This document shows positions 32,657-42,710 of a DNA stretch of 57,006 bases, one piece after another. The notes beneath the pieces were generated by a model, which had not been told where the DNA came from, ran no database searches, and saw only the letters and a program-made list of their open reading frames with translations. Every line of letters starts with the position of its first letter. Position 1 is the first letter of the stretch. Made by a program: the position numbers and the translations under genes. Origin of the DNA: DASRVA01 sp050732935 (GTDB taxonomy: Bacteria; Gemmatimonadota; Gemmatimonadetes; JACCXV01; JAHWKZ01); NCBI GenBank assembly GCA_050732935.1, contig JBOHRW010000077.1, positions 1-57,006 on the forward strand, in the 5' to 3' direction.

Positions 32657-33941
32657 TTACCCAGCCCGCATCCACCGCCACAGCTGCCGCGGCGAGGGCC
32701 GCTTGCCGGTCGCCAGCACCGACACCCGGTAGATCCTCCCGCCCAGCCAAAGAAGCCCGGCGCAGGTCGCCACGAGGAGCCCCAATGAGCCCGCCAGCTC
32801 GAGCGGCGGCACCCTGGTCATGGCCACCCGGATCGGCATCACGATCGGCGAGGTGAAGGGGATCATCGAGCCCGCCACGGCGATCGTACCCTCGGGGTCG
32901 TCGAACACGGCAAAGACCATGAAGAAGCCGACCATGAGCGGCATCATGACCGGGAACTGGAGCTGCTGGACTTCGTGGTCGGAGGTCGAGAGCGCACCGG
33001 CCGCGGCGTAGAGGGCGGCGTACAGCAGGAAGCCCCCCAGGAACCAGCCCAGGAAAATGAGCCACACCCGGAGCGGCACGTCGGGGAGGCGTGGAGCCCC
33101 CATGCCGAACCCGCTCAGGATCTCGTCGCCCAACGCGAACGCGAGCGCGGCGAAGCCGGCCCAGATCGAGATCTGGAGGAGACCGGCCGCGCCGATCCCC
33201 AGGACCTTGCCGGTCATGAGCGCCTGCGGGCTGACGGAGCTCATCAGGATCTCAACGATGCGATCCCGCTTCTCCTCCTGGACCCCGCGCGCGACGGCGT
33301 AGCCGTAGATGATGATCAGGAAGTAGGTGATGAAGCCCATGAACTGGGCCAGCACGATGAGCGCGTCGGGCGTGCCGGCCGCGGCGCCGCCCTCGGGCTT
33401 CCTCACCTCGAGCTCCACGGGACGGAAGGCCGCCCCCACCGCGCCGGGGTCGATGCCCGAGCCGCGGAGCCGCGACACCTGGACCGCCCGCTGCACGGCC
33501 GCGCGCAGGTCTCCCATCTCGCCGAAGCTGGTCGCGTTCTCCCCGACATAGCGGGCCCCGGAGCCGCGCAGGATCCCCGCCGGGAGCCACAGGAAGCCGT
33601 CCAGCGAGTCGGCCGCCACGCGGCGCTTGAGGCCGGCGAGCAGCGTGTCGGGGATCTCTCCCCGATGGCGTTCGACCTCGAGGATCTCGACCCGATATCG
33701 CTCCCGCTCCTGTTCGGCGCCCTCGATCGCGGGCGGCTCGGTGAGCGCGGCCCGGACGGCGGCGCCCAGTCCGCGTCCCGTCCCGTCGACGATGGCTACG
33801 TGGCGCTCGCTGCTCCGGCTCATGAACCAGACCGGCAGCACGAAGAGCAGGGCGATCATGAAGGGCCCGAAGAGGGTCCCGAGCAGATAGGCGCGCGAGC
33901 GGACGAAGGCGCGGAACTCCCGGCGCAGGATCACCCACGCG

Positions 33942-33949
<8 letters not shown>
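32657..33949 (-). CDS. ABC-2 type exporter permease (NatB-like)
   Basis: 430 residues. One N-terminal membrane helix (AYLLGTLFGPFMIALLFVLP, about 20-42), a large extracytoplasmic domain to about residue 195, then five or six helices including FMGFITYFLIIIYGYAVARG followed by VQEEKRDRIVEILMSSVSP, the conserved amphipathic coupling segment of ABC-2 permeases. Ends GKRPSPRQLWRWMRAG. Overlaps its ATPase gene by eight bases on the same strand. Pumps an unknown substrate (Na+, peptide or lipid in relatives). Confidence 0.82.
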
Positions 33950-34980
<1,031 letters not shown>

Positions 34981-34997
<17 letters not shown>

Positions 34998-35310
34998 CGG
35001 CTTCGGTCACCGTGAAGCCGTCCTCGCCCGTGGCTGAGCGGATCGCCTCGGCCAAGTCCTCGATCGGGGGCGCGAAGAAGAAGTTGATCTGGGGCCGGAT
35101 CCGGTAGCTGCCGTGGACGTCGTCCCCTCCGGCATCGAGAAGGGGAGGCCGCGCGGGATCGAGGATCCCCTTCGCCGCCAGAAGGTCGACCAGCGCCTCG
35201 TCCTGGGTATGGAGGGCGACCTGGCCATGGCTCGGGAGCGTGTACAGGGCGCCGACCTCCTCGGCGCCCGCGCCGGTGTAGCGGCGGATCGTGTAGCGGG
35301 GGGCGGGCAT
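34981..35310 (-). CDS. Hypothetical protein, unknown family
   Basis: 109 residues starting MPAPRYTIRRYTGAGAEEVG. Mixed alpha/beta composition without signal peptide or membrane segment; contains SHGQVALHTQDEALVDLLAA and a Phe-rich INFFFAPPIED. No family recognised. It overlaps the start of the ATPase gene by 17 bases and may be translated with it. Start is unsure: GGAGGT lies about 26 bases before the chosen ATG, which is too far for good use, and a TTG further up (35346) is an alternative. Confidence 0.5.
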
Positions 35311-35403
35311 GGCCAAAAGGATATCGTGCCGGGCACCTCCGAGCAAAGGGAACGCGACGAGGCTCGGGGTGCCCGCTCAGAGCGTCAGTTCCATCGACCC
35401 CGG

Positions 35404-35432
35404 TTGACATTTAAATAAGTTTCGTCTATCAT
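35404..35432 (+). promoter_or_regulatory. Sigma70-type promoter for flavoprotein-Crp operon
   Basis: TTGACA at 35404-35409, a 17-base spacer, then TATCAT at 35427-35432: a perfect -35 with five of six -10 bases at ideal spacing, in an AT-rich island. Transcription would start near 35440 and GGAGG at 35451 precedes the ATG at 35462. It is among the clearest promoters in the window. Confidence 0.75.
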
Positions 35433-35461
35433 AACTATAGCCCAACAAATGGAGGATTCTG

Positions 35462-36649
35462 ATGCCTATCTATGATTACTTTGTCATCGGTGGTGGAATG
35501 ACGGCGGACGCGGCCCTGCATGGCATCCGTGAGGCTGACTCCGACGGCACGATCGGGGTGGTCGGCTCCGAGTCCCACCCACCGTACGACCGGCCGCCCC
35601 TCAGCAAGGCTCTTTGGAAGGGAGAGCCTGAGTCCGCCATCTGGCGGGAAACCGAGGGCACGGGAGCGGTCCTGCATCTCGGACGCAGAATTCAGGGGAT
35701 CGACCTCCAAAACAAGAGCGTGATCGACGATCAGGGCGCCGTGTATGGCTACGGGAAGCTGCTGATCGCGACCGGCGGTGCTCCACGCCGCCTGGGCGGT
35801 TCCGGAGAGCGGATCCTCACCTACCGCACACTGGACGACTACCATCGTCTCCGCGATCTCGCGGAGGAACCGGTTCGGTTCGTAGTCGTGGGGGGAGGGT
35901 TCATCGCGATGGAAATCGCCGCGGCGCTCCGCATGCACGGCCGCGAGGTCGTGATGTTCGTCGGCCGGGACGGGCTGGGGACGCAGCTGTTTCCCCCGGA
36001 TCTCTCGAGCTTTCTGGTCGATTACTATCAGGAGCAGGGCGTGGTGGTGCGAGGGGGAGGGCACGTGGGGCTGGAGGAGAGGGGAGAAAGGGTAGCCGTT
36101 CTACACGCCGGCGCGGACGGGCTCGAGGCGGACGTCGCGGTGGTCGGAATCGGCATCCAGCCGAATGTCGAGCTGGCGCGGGACGCGGGCCTCGAGGTAG
36201 GGGATGGCATCGAGGTCGATCAGCTGTTGCGTACGAGCCGGACGGACGTCTACGCGGCGGGGGACGTCGCGAGCTTCCACCAGTCGGTACTCGGCGCGCG
36301 GATTCGTGTGGAGCACGAGGACAACGCCAACGCGATGGGGCGCGCCGCCGGGCTCGCCATGGCGGGCGAAGCGAGCCCTTACGACCGTCTCCCCTTCTTC
36401 TACTCCGACCTCTTCGATCTGGGGTTCGAGGCAGTGGGGTCGGTGGATGCCCGGTACGACACGTACGCGGATTGGAAGGAGCCTTTTCGGGAAGGAGTGG
36501 TCTACTACCTCGCGGATAACCGTGTGCGAGGAGTACTGCTCTGGAACACTTGGGGGCAGACGGACGCGGCGCGTCAGATCATCGAAGAGGCCAGGCCGGT
36601 TACCAAAGAAGGGCTCAAAGGGCGCTTGCCGGAGGGGGAGAGCGCGTGA
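35462..36649 (+). CDS. FAD-dependent ferredoxin-reductase-like NAD(P)H oxidoreductase
   Basis: 395 residues. FAD site YFVIGGGMTADAALHGIRE, a middle motif PYDRPPLSKALWKG (as in AIF/rubredoxin-reductase relatives), NAD(P)H site VVVGGGFIAMEIAAALRMHG, and VYAAGDVASFHQ near residue 270 for FAD. Such proteins reduce ferredoxin, rubredoxin or quinones. It is the first gene behind a strong promoter, and its stop overlaps the Crp-family gene by GTGA, so the regulator is co-transcribed. Third glycine of the FAD fingerprint is replaced, as in some AIF-like members. Confidence 0.82.
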   Translation: MPIYDYFVIGGGMTADAALHGIREADSDGTIGVVGSESHPPYDRPPLSKALWKGEPESAIWRETEGTGAVLHLGRRIQGIDLQNKSVIDDQGAVYGYGKLLIATGGAPRRLGGSGERILTYRTLDDYHRLRDLAEEPVRFVVVGGGFIAMEIAAALRMHGREVVMFVGRDGLGTQLFPPDLSSFLVDYYQEQGVVVRGGGHVGLEERGERVAVLHAGADGLEADVAVVGIGIQPNVELARDAGLEVGDGIEVDQLLRTSRTDVYAAGDVASFHQSVLGARIRVEHEDNANAMGRAAGLAMAGEASPYDRLPFFYSDLFDLGFEAVGSVDARYDTYADWKEPFREGVVYYLADNRVRGVLLWNTWGQTDAARQIIEEARPVTKEGLKGRLPEGESA

Positions 36650-37362
36650 CGCCTCTGGCGGAGAACGAGCGGTTCTCGACCGTTGCCGCGTTGTTTCGAG
36701 GAAAGTTCTGCGAAGTTCTCGAGAGGCGTCCCGGGCGCCGCGTTCCGGCCGGCGAGCTCCTCTACCTCCCCGGAGATCCGGCCACCAGCAGCTATTACCT
36801 GCGTCGGGGTCTGGTCAAAACGAGCCTCGTCTCGCCGGACGGTGGCGAGCTGATCGTCGATATCCACAAAGCGGGGGACATCATCGGCGCCCCGTGCCAC
36901 CCGGAGGGCGAGCGCAGAGACCATGCGCGGGCATTGGAGGAGAGCGAGATCGTGGAATTCTCCTGCGCCGATCTGGTGGCCTATCTTCAGAGGCATCCCG
37001 AAACCCTCCTTGATTTCATGCGCGCCCTGGACGGGGAGCTGGCCGAGATCCAGGCACAGCTCCTGAGCTTGGCATCGGAGCACGTCCGCTTGCGTCTCGT
37101 TCGAACCCTGCTGAGGCTGGCAGACAAGCTCGGTGAGGACACGCCAGAGGGAGTGCGGATCACGCAACACCTCCGGCAGGACGATCTGGCGAAGATGGTG
37201 GGCGCCCGACGCGAGGTGGTCTCCCGGGAGCTCAACCGGCTGCGCAGAGAGGGAGTGATCCGGTACTCCACACGGGGCCCGATCTGGATCGAGTTGATCG
37301 CGCTGCGCAACCTGCGCGATTTCCTCGAGCGGTCCGAGAGCGACACCGAGCGCGATCTGTGA
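36646..37362 (+). CDS. Crp/Fnr-family transcription regulator
   Basis: 238 residues from a GTG that overlaps the flavoprotein stop. A cyclic-nucleotide-binding-type beta barrel (about 15-125: LLYLPGDPATSSYYLRRGLV, VDIHKAGDIIGAPC) precedes a long helix and an HTH (about 175-220) reading ITQHLRQDDLAKMVGARREV then VSRELNRLRREGVIRY. One Cys lies in GAPCHPEG and another in FSCADL; no N-terminal Cys cluster for an Fnr 4Fe-4S. May sense redox or a nucleotide and could control its own operon. Confidence 0.85.
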   Translation: MTPLAENERFSTVAALFRGKFCEVLERRPGRRVPAGELLYLPGDPATSSYYLRRGLVKTSLVSPDGGELIVDIHKAGDIIGAPCHPEGERRDHARALEESEIVEFSCADLVAYLQRHPETLLDFMRALDGELAEIQAQLLSLASEHVRLRLVRTLLRLADKLGEDTPEGVRITQHLRQDDLAKMVGARREVVSRELNRLRREGVIRYSTRGPIWIELIALRNLRDFLERSESDTERDL

Positions 37363-37491
37363 CCAGGATAACACTCGATCCCTTCTTTCGGGCTTACTGT
37401 GTTGCGACGTCCCTTCCCTCCCGGGACAAAGAGGTGTGGACGATCTCGCCCGCGCCAGAGCTGAGCTCGAAATCAGGAAGGAAGGGAAACG

Positions 37492-38661
37492 ATGAGTACC
37501 GCGCTGGCCATGCTGGCGTTCCTGTTCGTCGGTCTCGCCTCCGCCTGTGACGATGACGGGGGAGCTCGAACTCCGTCGAGTCGCGATCCGGTCCCGCCGG
37601 GCGATCCCGTCGCAGGGCGCGAGATCTTCCGCTTCGACACCTTCGGCGACGAGCGATTCTGGACCGATACCCTCCGCATGCACGAGGTCATCGAGAGCGC
37701 GGTCGACCCGCTTACCGCGCTGGCGGTCGGTCTCAAGGTGGACGCCGAGGCCCTGCCACCGGGAATCCTGGGCCAGGTCGATCTCACCGATCCCGCGACG
37801 ACCGTGGCGCTCCTCGAGCTGGATGCCGTGGTCGGGCTCCAGGCGGAGGTCGTGGACGGTCGGATCGAGAGGGTCGGGGTCACCTGCGCGCTCTGTCACT
37901 CGGACGTCGACGACTCGGTACAGGAGGGCATCGGCCGCCGCCTCGACGGCTATCCGAACCGGGACCTGGACCCGGGCCGCATACTCTCGCTCTCGCCGGC
38001 GCTCCAGGATCCGGCCGTTCAAGCGGTCCTCACGTCATGGGGGCCCGGCATGTACGATGCCTACTGGAACCACGACAACCTCAACGACCCGACGGTGATC
38101 CCCCCCGCCTATGGGCTGAACGGTGTGCCGGTGGAGACGTTCACGGGGGAGGGGCCGGTCAGCTACTGGAACGCCTACGTGGCGGTGACCCAGATGCACG
38201 GCCAGGGGTCCTTCTTCGATCCCGAGCTGGGGATCGACATCGACGCCTCGCCCGACCTCGTGACCCCCAAGCTCCCCAACCTGCAGGCCTATCAGCTCAC
38301 GATCCCCGCGCCGGAACCGCCACCGGGGAGCTTCGATCCCGAGGCGGCTGAGCGAGGAGAGGTGGTGTTCATGGGGCAGGGAGACTGCGCGAGCTGCCAC
38401 ATTCCGCCGACCTTCACCGACGCCGGTGAGCGCGTCCATGCGCCGTCGGAGACGGGAATGGATCCCGTCCTGGCCGAGCGTGGAACGACGGGCGGGTATC
38501 GCACGACGCCCCTCCGCGGCGCCTGGCAGCACCCGCCCTACTTTCACGACGGGAGCGCGGCCACGCTCGAAGCGGTGGTCGATCACTACGACGCTTTTCT
38601 GAGCCTCGGCCTGAGCCCGGAGCAGAAGAGGGATCTGGTCGAGTACCTGAAGTCGCTGTAG
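37492..38661 (+). CDS. Di-haem cytochrome c lipoprotein (MauG/CcpA-like tail)
   Basis: 389 residues with lipoprotein signal peptide ending LASAC. Two haem motifs: CALCH near residue 130 and CASCH near residue 302. The C-terminal TTPLRGAWQHPPYFHDGSAA is the pattern of di-haem cytochrome c peroxidase/MauG-type second domains, while the first part is unlike them. Exported and haem-loaded by the adjacent ccm operon, 55 bases downstream. Electron-transfer or peroxidase role possible; the redox partner is unknown. AGGAAGG precedes the ATG. Confidence 0.8.
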   Translation: MSTALAMLAFLFVGLASACDDDGGARTPSSRDPVPPGDPVAGREIFRFDTFGDERFWTDTLRMHEVIESAVDPLTALAVGLKVDAEALPPGILGQVDLTDPATTVALLELDAVVGLQAEVVDGRIERVGVTCALCHSDVDDSVQEGIGRRLDGYPNRDLDPGRILSLSPALQDPAVQAVLTSWGPGMYDAYWNHDNLNDPTVIPPAYGLNGVPVETFTGEGPVSYWNAYVAVTQMHGQGSFFDPELGIDIDASPDLVTPKLPNLQAYQLTIPAPEPPPGSFDPEAAERGEVVFMGQGDCASCHIPPTFTDAGERVHAPSETGMDPVLAERGTTGGYRTTPLRGAWQHPPYFHDGSAATLEAVVDHYDAFLSLGLSPEQKRDLVEYLKSL

Positions 38662-38715
38662 CGGTAGACACGGCTGCGTTTGCCGTCCGGGGTGGCGAAG
38701 GGGAGATTCGCGTTG

Positions 38716-39312
38716 GTGAAGCGGTTTCTTCTCCTCGGCATCCTCGTCGCCGTATTCGGCATGTTTGCCTACGCGCTCACGCGCGAGGCTACCCTCGCGT
38801 CGCCCCTGATCGGGCACTCCGCCCCGGCGTTCGACGTGCGGCTGTTCGATGTCGACTCCGCGGCCGGACCGGGAGCCGACTCCTCCCTCGCGCTGGCCGA
38901 GCTCGCGGGTCGGCCTGTCGTGCTCAACTTCTGGGCCTCGTGGTGCCTGTCGTGCCGCGACGAGGCGGCCGTGCTCGAAGCCGGCTGGCGCCGCTACGGG
39001 CCCCAGGTCGCCTTCGTCGGGATCGCGGTCAACGACGAGCCCGACGCCGCGCGCGCGTTCATCCAGCGCTACGGGAAGACCTACTGGCTCGGCTCCGACG
39101 CCGACGGATCGGTGGCCGTCGACTACGGGCTCTATGGTGTTCCGGAGACATTCTTCATCGGCCCCGACGGCCGCATCCTCGCCCGCCACGTAGGGCCGCT
39201 GTCGACCGCGGAGCTGGAGCGACAGGTGGCGGCGCTGAGCCGGGGCGTCGTGGGGGCGGCGACCGGCGATCGGGAGAGGGTGATCCCGCTCGACGAAGGG
39301 GGCGCGAGATGA
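38716..39312 (+). CDS. ccmG: Thiol-disulfide oxidoreductase CcmG/DsbE
   Basis: 198 residues from a GTG (TTG at 38713 is adjacent), with AAGGGGAG upstream. One N-terminal membrane anchor (RFLLLGILVAVFGMFAYAL) then a TlpA/CcmG thioredoxin fold with active site WASWCLSCRDE (C77, C80) and cis-Pro motif GVPETFFIGPDG. Reduces apocytochrome or CcmH cysteines for haem attachment. First gene of a tightly overlapping ccmGHEABCDF set; ATGA overlap with ccmH. Confidence 0.88.
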   Translation: MKRFLLLGILVAVFGMFAYALTREATLASPLIGHSAPAFDVRLFDVDSAAGPGADSSLALAELAGRPVVLNFWASWCLSCRDEAAVLEAGWRRYGPQVAFVGIAVNDEPDAARAFIQRYGKTYWLGSDADGSVAVDYGLYGVPETFFIGPDGRILARHVGPLSTAELERQVAALSRGVVGAATGDRERVIPLDEGGAR

Positions 39313-39848
39313 CCGCCGGAAGCGACGCGCGGATCGCCGTCGCCGGTGCCTGGCTGATCGCCACACTCTCGTTGGGCGCGGCGACGGCTGCGGCCCAGAC
39401 GGTCACGGATGGCAATGCCGACGTCGCCGGCTCCCTGCCGGCGCCTGTCGCGCTCACGCCCGCGCAGGAGGCCCGCGCCCGGGCGCTCGAAGGCGAGCTC
39501 CGCTGCCCGGTCTGCCGGAGCCAGTCGATCCGGCAGTCGCGCTCCTTCATGGCCGAGGACATGAAGCGGCGGATCCGGCTGCTGGTCGCCGAGGGCCGCA
39601 CGGACGACGAGATCCGGTCGTTCTTCGTCGGGCGCTACGGAGCGTGGATCCTCCTCGAGCCGCCGCGGCGGGGGTTCCACCTGACCGCCTGGATCCTGCC
39701 CACGGCAGCGGTCGCGCTGGGGGCGGTGGGCCTGCTCCTGGCGGCTCGACGGTGGACGCGCAGGTCACCACCCAGGGAGAGCATGGAACCCCCGCCCGAG
39801 TCGCCTTATCTTACACGACTGGAGCGCGAGCTCGAGGAGACGGAGTGA
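39309..39848 (+). CDS. ccmH: Cytochrome c biogenesis protein CcmH (CPVC type)
   Basis: 179 residues. Signal peptide to about residue 30, the thiol motif LRCPVCRSQSI (C66, C69) and GRTDDEIRSFFVGRYGAWIL, both CcmH-typical, then a C-terminal membrane helix (LTAWILPTAAVALGAVGLLL). Holds the apocytochrome CxxCH through its cysteines. ATGA overlap with ccmG. Full CcmH, so this organism keeps the CcmH/CcmG thiol branch even though its CcmE is Cys type. Confidence 0.88.
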   Translation: MTAGSDARIAVAGAWLIATLSLGAATAAAQTVTDGNADVAGSLPAPVALTPAQEARARALEGELRCPVCRSQSIRQSRSFMAEDMKRRIRLLVAEGRTDDEIRSFFVGRYGAWILLEPPRRGFHLTAWILPTAAVALGAVGLLLAARRWTRRSPPRESMEPPPESPYLTRLERELEETE

Positions 39849-39873
39849 TGGACCCGGACGATCGGAGGACGCG

Positions 39874-40314
39874 GTGCGACGGCTGAAGGTGGGACGGATC
39901 GCCGTCGCGGCCACGCTCGTGGCGGGCGCCATCGCCTGGCTGGTGTTCGCGGCGACCCGCGAAAACCTCACCTACTACTACGAGATCGACGAGCTGGAGG
40001 CGGCCACCGCCAGGGCGGACGGGAAGATCCGCCTTTCGGGCGACGTCGTGCCGGGCTCGATCGTCAGAGAGGGCGAGACGCGGCGGATCCGCTTCGCGAT
40101 CCGCGGGACCGACGCCCCGGCGGGCTCGCCCGAGGTCCCGGTCGTCTACGGTGGCACCGTCCCCGACATCTTCCGCCCCGAGATCCAGGTCGTCGTGGAG
40201 GGCCGGCTCGACGAGGGCGGCACCTTCCACGCGGAGACCCTCCTCGCCAAGTGCCCGTCCAAGTACCAGGCCGAAGGCGCTCTGGAGGAGTCCGCCCCGG
40301 CACCGCGGTCCTGA
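39874..40314 (+). CDS. ccmE: Haem chaperone CcmE, CxxxY variant
   Basis: 146 residues from a GTG. One N-terminal membrane anchor (RIAVAATLVAGAIAWLVFAA), then the OB-fold beta barrel with IRLSGDVVPGSIVREGE and VPVVYGGTVPDIFRPE. The haem-attachment site reads LAKCPSKYQ: C127 takes the place of the canonical His in LAKHDxxY, keeping Tyr131 as haem axial ligand, that is CxxxY. This variant is known from archaea and sulfate reducers. Carries haem from CcmC to CcmF. Confidence 0.9.
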   Translation: MRRLKVGRIAVAATLVAGAIAWLVFAATRENLTYYYEIDELEAATARADGKIRLSGDVVPGSIVREGETRRIRFAIRGTDAPAGSPEVPVVYGGTVPDIFRPEIQVVVEGRLDEGGTFHAETLLAKCPSKYQAEGALEESAPAPRS

Positions 40315-40334
40315 GTGACGCAGCGGTCCGTTCG

Positions 40335-41111
40335 GTGCGCGACGCGGATGCCCGCCACCGATCCCTGAGCGTTTCCCCGGAGGCAGCGGCCGCACCGCTG
40401 CTGGAGGTCGAGGACCTGTCCCGCGCCTACGGGGCCGTGCGGGCGCTGGATGAGGTGTCGTTCGTGCTGGACGAGGGCGAGCTGATGGTGGTCGTCGGCC
40501 CGAACGGGGCAGGGAAGACGACGCTCGTCCGGACGCTCGCGCGCCTCGCGCGACCGACCGCCGGCGCCGTACGCCTGGGCGGAGAGGACTGGCTGGACGC
40601 CCCCGCCTCCCGTCAGCGCGAAGTCGGCGTTCTCAGCCACGCCACCTATCTCTACGACCGGCTGACGGCGATGGAGAACCTGCGCTTTTACGCGCGCCTC
40701 TACGGTCTGGCGGATCCCGACCGCCGGGCGCGCGAGGCGCTGAGGAGCGCAGGGCTGGGCGGGCTCGCCGAGCGCCGGGCGGGGACCCTTTCCCGCGGGC
40801 AGGCGCAGCGCCTCTCGATCGCCCGCGCGATCATCCACGAGCCGCGGCTCCTTCTCCTCGACGAGCCGCTGGCCGGCCTGGATCCCCATTCGGTGAAGCG
40901 GCTGATCGCCGCGCTCGGCGATCTCCGGTCGGCGGGTCGGGCGATTCTCTTCACAACTCACGACCTTGCGCGCGTGCCAGGGGCGGCCACCCGGTTTCTG
41001 ATCCTGGTCGACGGCTGCGCGGTGGACTCCGGCCGCTGGGAGGTCGCGACGGACGGGCTGGCGGAACGCTACGAGCGGGCGGTGATGGAACGTTGGGCGG
41101 GCGAGCCGTGA
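40335..41111 (+). CDS. ccmA: Haem-exporter ABC ATPase CcmA
   Basis: 258 residues if the GTG at 40335 is used; no clear Shine-Dalgarno site, so the start is uncertain. Walker A VVVGPNGAGKTTLVR, then GVLSHATYLYDRLTAMENLR (Q-loop region in CcmA form), signature LSRGQAQRLSIARAI, Walker B LLLLDEPLAGLD and switch FTTHDLA. Energises release of holo-CcmE with CcmB. Overlaps the ccmB GTG by four bases (GTGA). Confidence 0.85.
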   Translation: MRDADARHRSLSVSPEAAAAPLLEVEDLSRAYGAVRALDEVSFVLDEGELMVVVGPNGAGKTTLVRTLARLARPTAGAVRLGGEDWLDAPASRQREVGVLSHATYLYDRLTAMENLRFYARLYGLADPDRRAREALRSAGLGGLAERRAGTLSRGQAQRLSIARAIIHEPRLLLLDEPLAGLDPHSVKRLIAALGDLRSAGRAILFTTHDLARVPGAATRFLILVDGCAVDSGRWEVATDGLAERYERAVMERWAGEP

Positions 41112-41779
41112 CCGGGATCGGCCCCGCCCTCGCCATCGTCGCCAAGGACGTCAGGCTGGAGCTGCGGAAGGTCGAGAGCCTGGCCACGATGGTGGTCTTC
41201 GCCGGGCTCGTGGTGCTGATCTTCGCGTTCGTCGGGGATCCGACTCCGGCCGATCTCGCGCGCGTGGGGCCGGGGGCTCTCTGGGCCGCCGTTCTCTTCG
41301 CCGGGGCGCTGGGCTTCGAGCGCTGGTTCGCGGAGGAGGAGAGGAACGCCGCGCTGCAGGGCCTCCTGCTGACGCCGGTCGACCGCGAACTTCTGTTCCT
41401 CGGCAAGTGGGCCGGCGCGACGCTGTTCCTGCTGGTGCTGGAAGCGCTGCTCGTCCCGGCAGCAGCGACGCTCTATCGCCTCGATCTCCACGGCGACTGG
41501 GCCCGGTTCGCCCTGCTCCTGGTCGTGGTGACGGTCGGCTACGCCGCGCTCGGGACCTTCTTCGCGGCGGTGGCGGCGCGGACCACGGCCAGCCAGCTTC
41601 TGCTCCCGGTCCTTCTCTTTCCGCTCAGCGTTCCTCTTCTTCTGGCGGGGATCGAAGGCGGTCAGGCGCTGTCGTCCGGCAGCGGCGATTACGGCGACTG
41701 GCTGGGGCTGGCGCTCGCGTTCGACGTGATCTTCGGGACGGTGTGCACGATGGGGTTCGGAACGGTGATCGAGGAATGA
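41108..41779 (+). CDS. ccmB: Haem-exporter permease CcmB
   Basis: 223 residues with six hydrophobic segments, the usual size for CcmB. Begins ALAIVAKDVRLELRKVESLA, typical of the family, and carries EEERNAALQGLLLTPVDREL in the first cytoplasmic loop and ALGTFFAAVAARTTASQLLL later. Start GTG overlaps ccmA; the stop overlaps the ccmC ATG (ATGA). Membrane partner of CcmA. Confidence 0.85.
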   Translation: MTGIGPALAIVAKDVRLELRKVESLATMVVFAGLVVLIFAFVGDPTPADLARVGPGALWAAVLFAGALGFERWFAEEERNAALQGLLLTPVDRELLFLGKWAGATLFLLVLEALLVPAAATLYRLDLHGDWARFALLLVVVTVGYAALGTFFAAVAARTTASQLLLPVLLFPLSVPLLLAGIEGGQALSSGSGDYGDWLGLALAFDVIFGTVCTMGFGTVIEE

Positions 41780-42561
41780 GGTGGCCACGGACCTGGCGCG
41801 GATTCTGGTCCACCCTCGATGGACGGACCTACCACTTCCTGGTGGACGTGCGGCCGTGGATCGGCTGGTTCGCGGTCGGCACGATGGTGTTCACCTTCGG
41901 GCTGGTCTTCTGGTGGGTGCCGCTCGAGGTGGTGCAGGGCTACCCCCAGAAGATCTTCTACATCCACGTCCCCTCGGCGTGGCTCGCTTACGCTTCGTTC
42001 GCGGTCGTGTTCGCGGCCTCGAGCCTCTACCTGTGGCAGCGCTCGCGCTTGTGGGACATCTTCGCCCATTGCGCGGCGGAGATCGGCTTCCTCTTCACCA
42101 CGCTGACGCTCGTCACCGGGATGCTGTGGGGGCGGCCGATTTGGGGGGCCTTCTGGACCTGGGACGCCCGGCTCACGACGACGCTCATTCTGTGGTTCAT
42201 CTATGGCGGGTACCTGCTCCTGCGGGCCTTCGCCCGGCCGGGCGTCGACATCGGGAAGGTGGCGGCGATCGTGGGCATCATCGGATTTCTGGACGTCCCC
42301 ATCATCCACATGTCGGTCATGTGGTGGCGGACGCTCCACCCGCCGCCGGTCGTGATGATCATGGACGATCCGGGCGGCGGGCTCCCGACGTCGATGCTCG
42401 TCACGCTCCTGGTCTCGCTGTCGTCGTTCACGCTGGTTTTCGTCTACCTCCTGATCCAGCGGGTCTGGCAGGAACGGACGGCCGAGAACCTCGATCTTCT
42501 GGAGACGCTCCTCGATCGCGGCGCCCGCGCCTCTCGCGCCGGAAAGGAGGGCGCCCGATGA
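41776..42561 (+). CDS. ccmC: Haem-handling protein CcmC
   Basis: 261 residues, six to seven membrane helices. The tryptophan-rich WWD region reads GAFWTWDARLTTTLILWFIY, and the flanking histidines are in YIHVPSAWLAYASF and IIHMSVMWWRTLHP, both as in CcmC. It presents haem to CcmE. ATGA overlap with ccmB and with ccmD downstream. The long frame upstream of the ATG is an out-of-frame reading of ccmB. Confidence 0.9.
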   Translation: MRWPRTWRGFWSTLDGRTYHFLVDVRPWIGWFAVGTMVFTFGLVFWWVPLEVVQGYPQKIFYIHVPSAWLAYASFAVVFAASSLYLWQRSRLWDIFAHCAAEIGFLFTTLTLVTGMLWGRPIWGAFWTWDARLTTTLILWFIYGGYLLLRAFARPGVDIGKVAAIVGIIGFLDVPIIHMSVMWWRTLHPPPVVMIMDDPGGGLPTSMLVTLLVSLSSFTLVFVYLLIQRVWQERTAENLDLLETLLDRGARASRAGKEGAR

Positions 42562-42710
42562 CCTGGTACCTGGCCGCCTACATCGCCTTCTGGGCGGTCC
42601 TGTTCGGCTACCTGCTGGGTCTCTCCTCGCGCCAGGCGCGGCTCAACCGGCGAGCCGCCGAGCTGACCGGCCGACTGATTGCCCGCGGATCGCAGGGGGA
42701 CGACGCTTGA
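42558..42710 (+). CDS. ccmD: CcmD, small haem-exporter component
   Basis: 50 residues: one membrane helix (YLAAYIAFWAVLFGYLLGLS) followed by a basic tail (RQARLNRRAAEL). Such proteins join the CcmABC complex and aid release of holo-CcmE. Position between ccmC and ccmF with four-base overlaps on both sides makes the call firm despite the size. Easily missed by gene callers. Confidence 0.82.
   Translation: MTWYLAAYIAFWAVLFGYLLGLSSRQARLNRRAAELTGRLIARGSQGDDA

Noticed and set aside
38035..39366. 443-codon minus-strand frame
   Set aside because: Opposite the di-haem cytochrome and ccmG, both real by motif.
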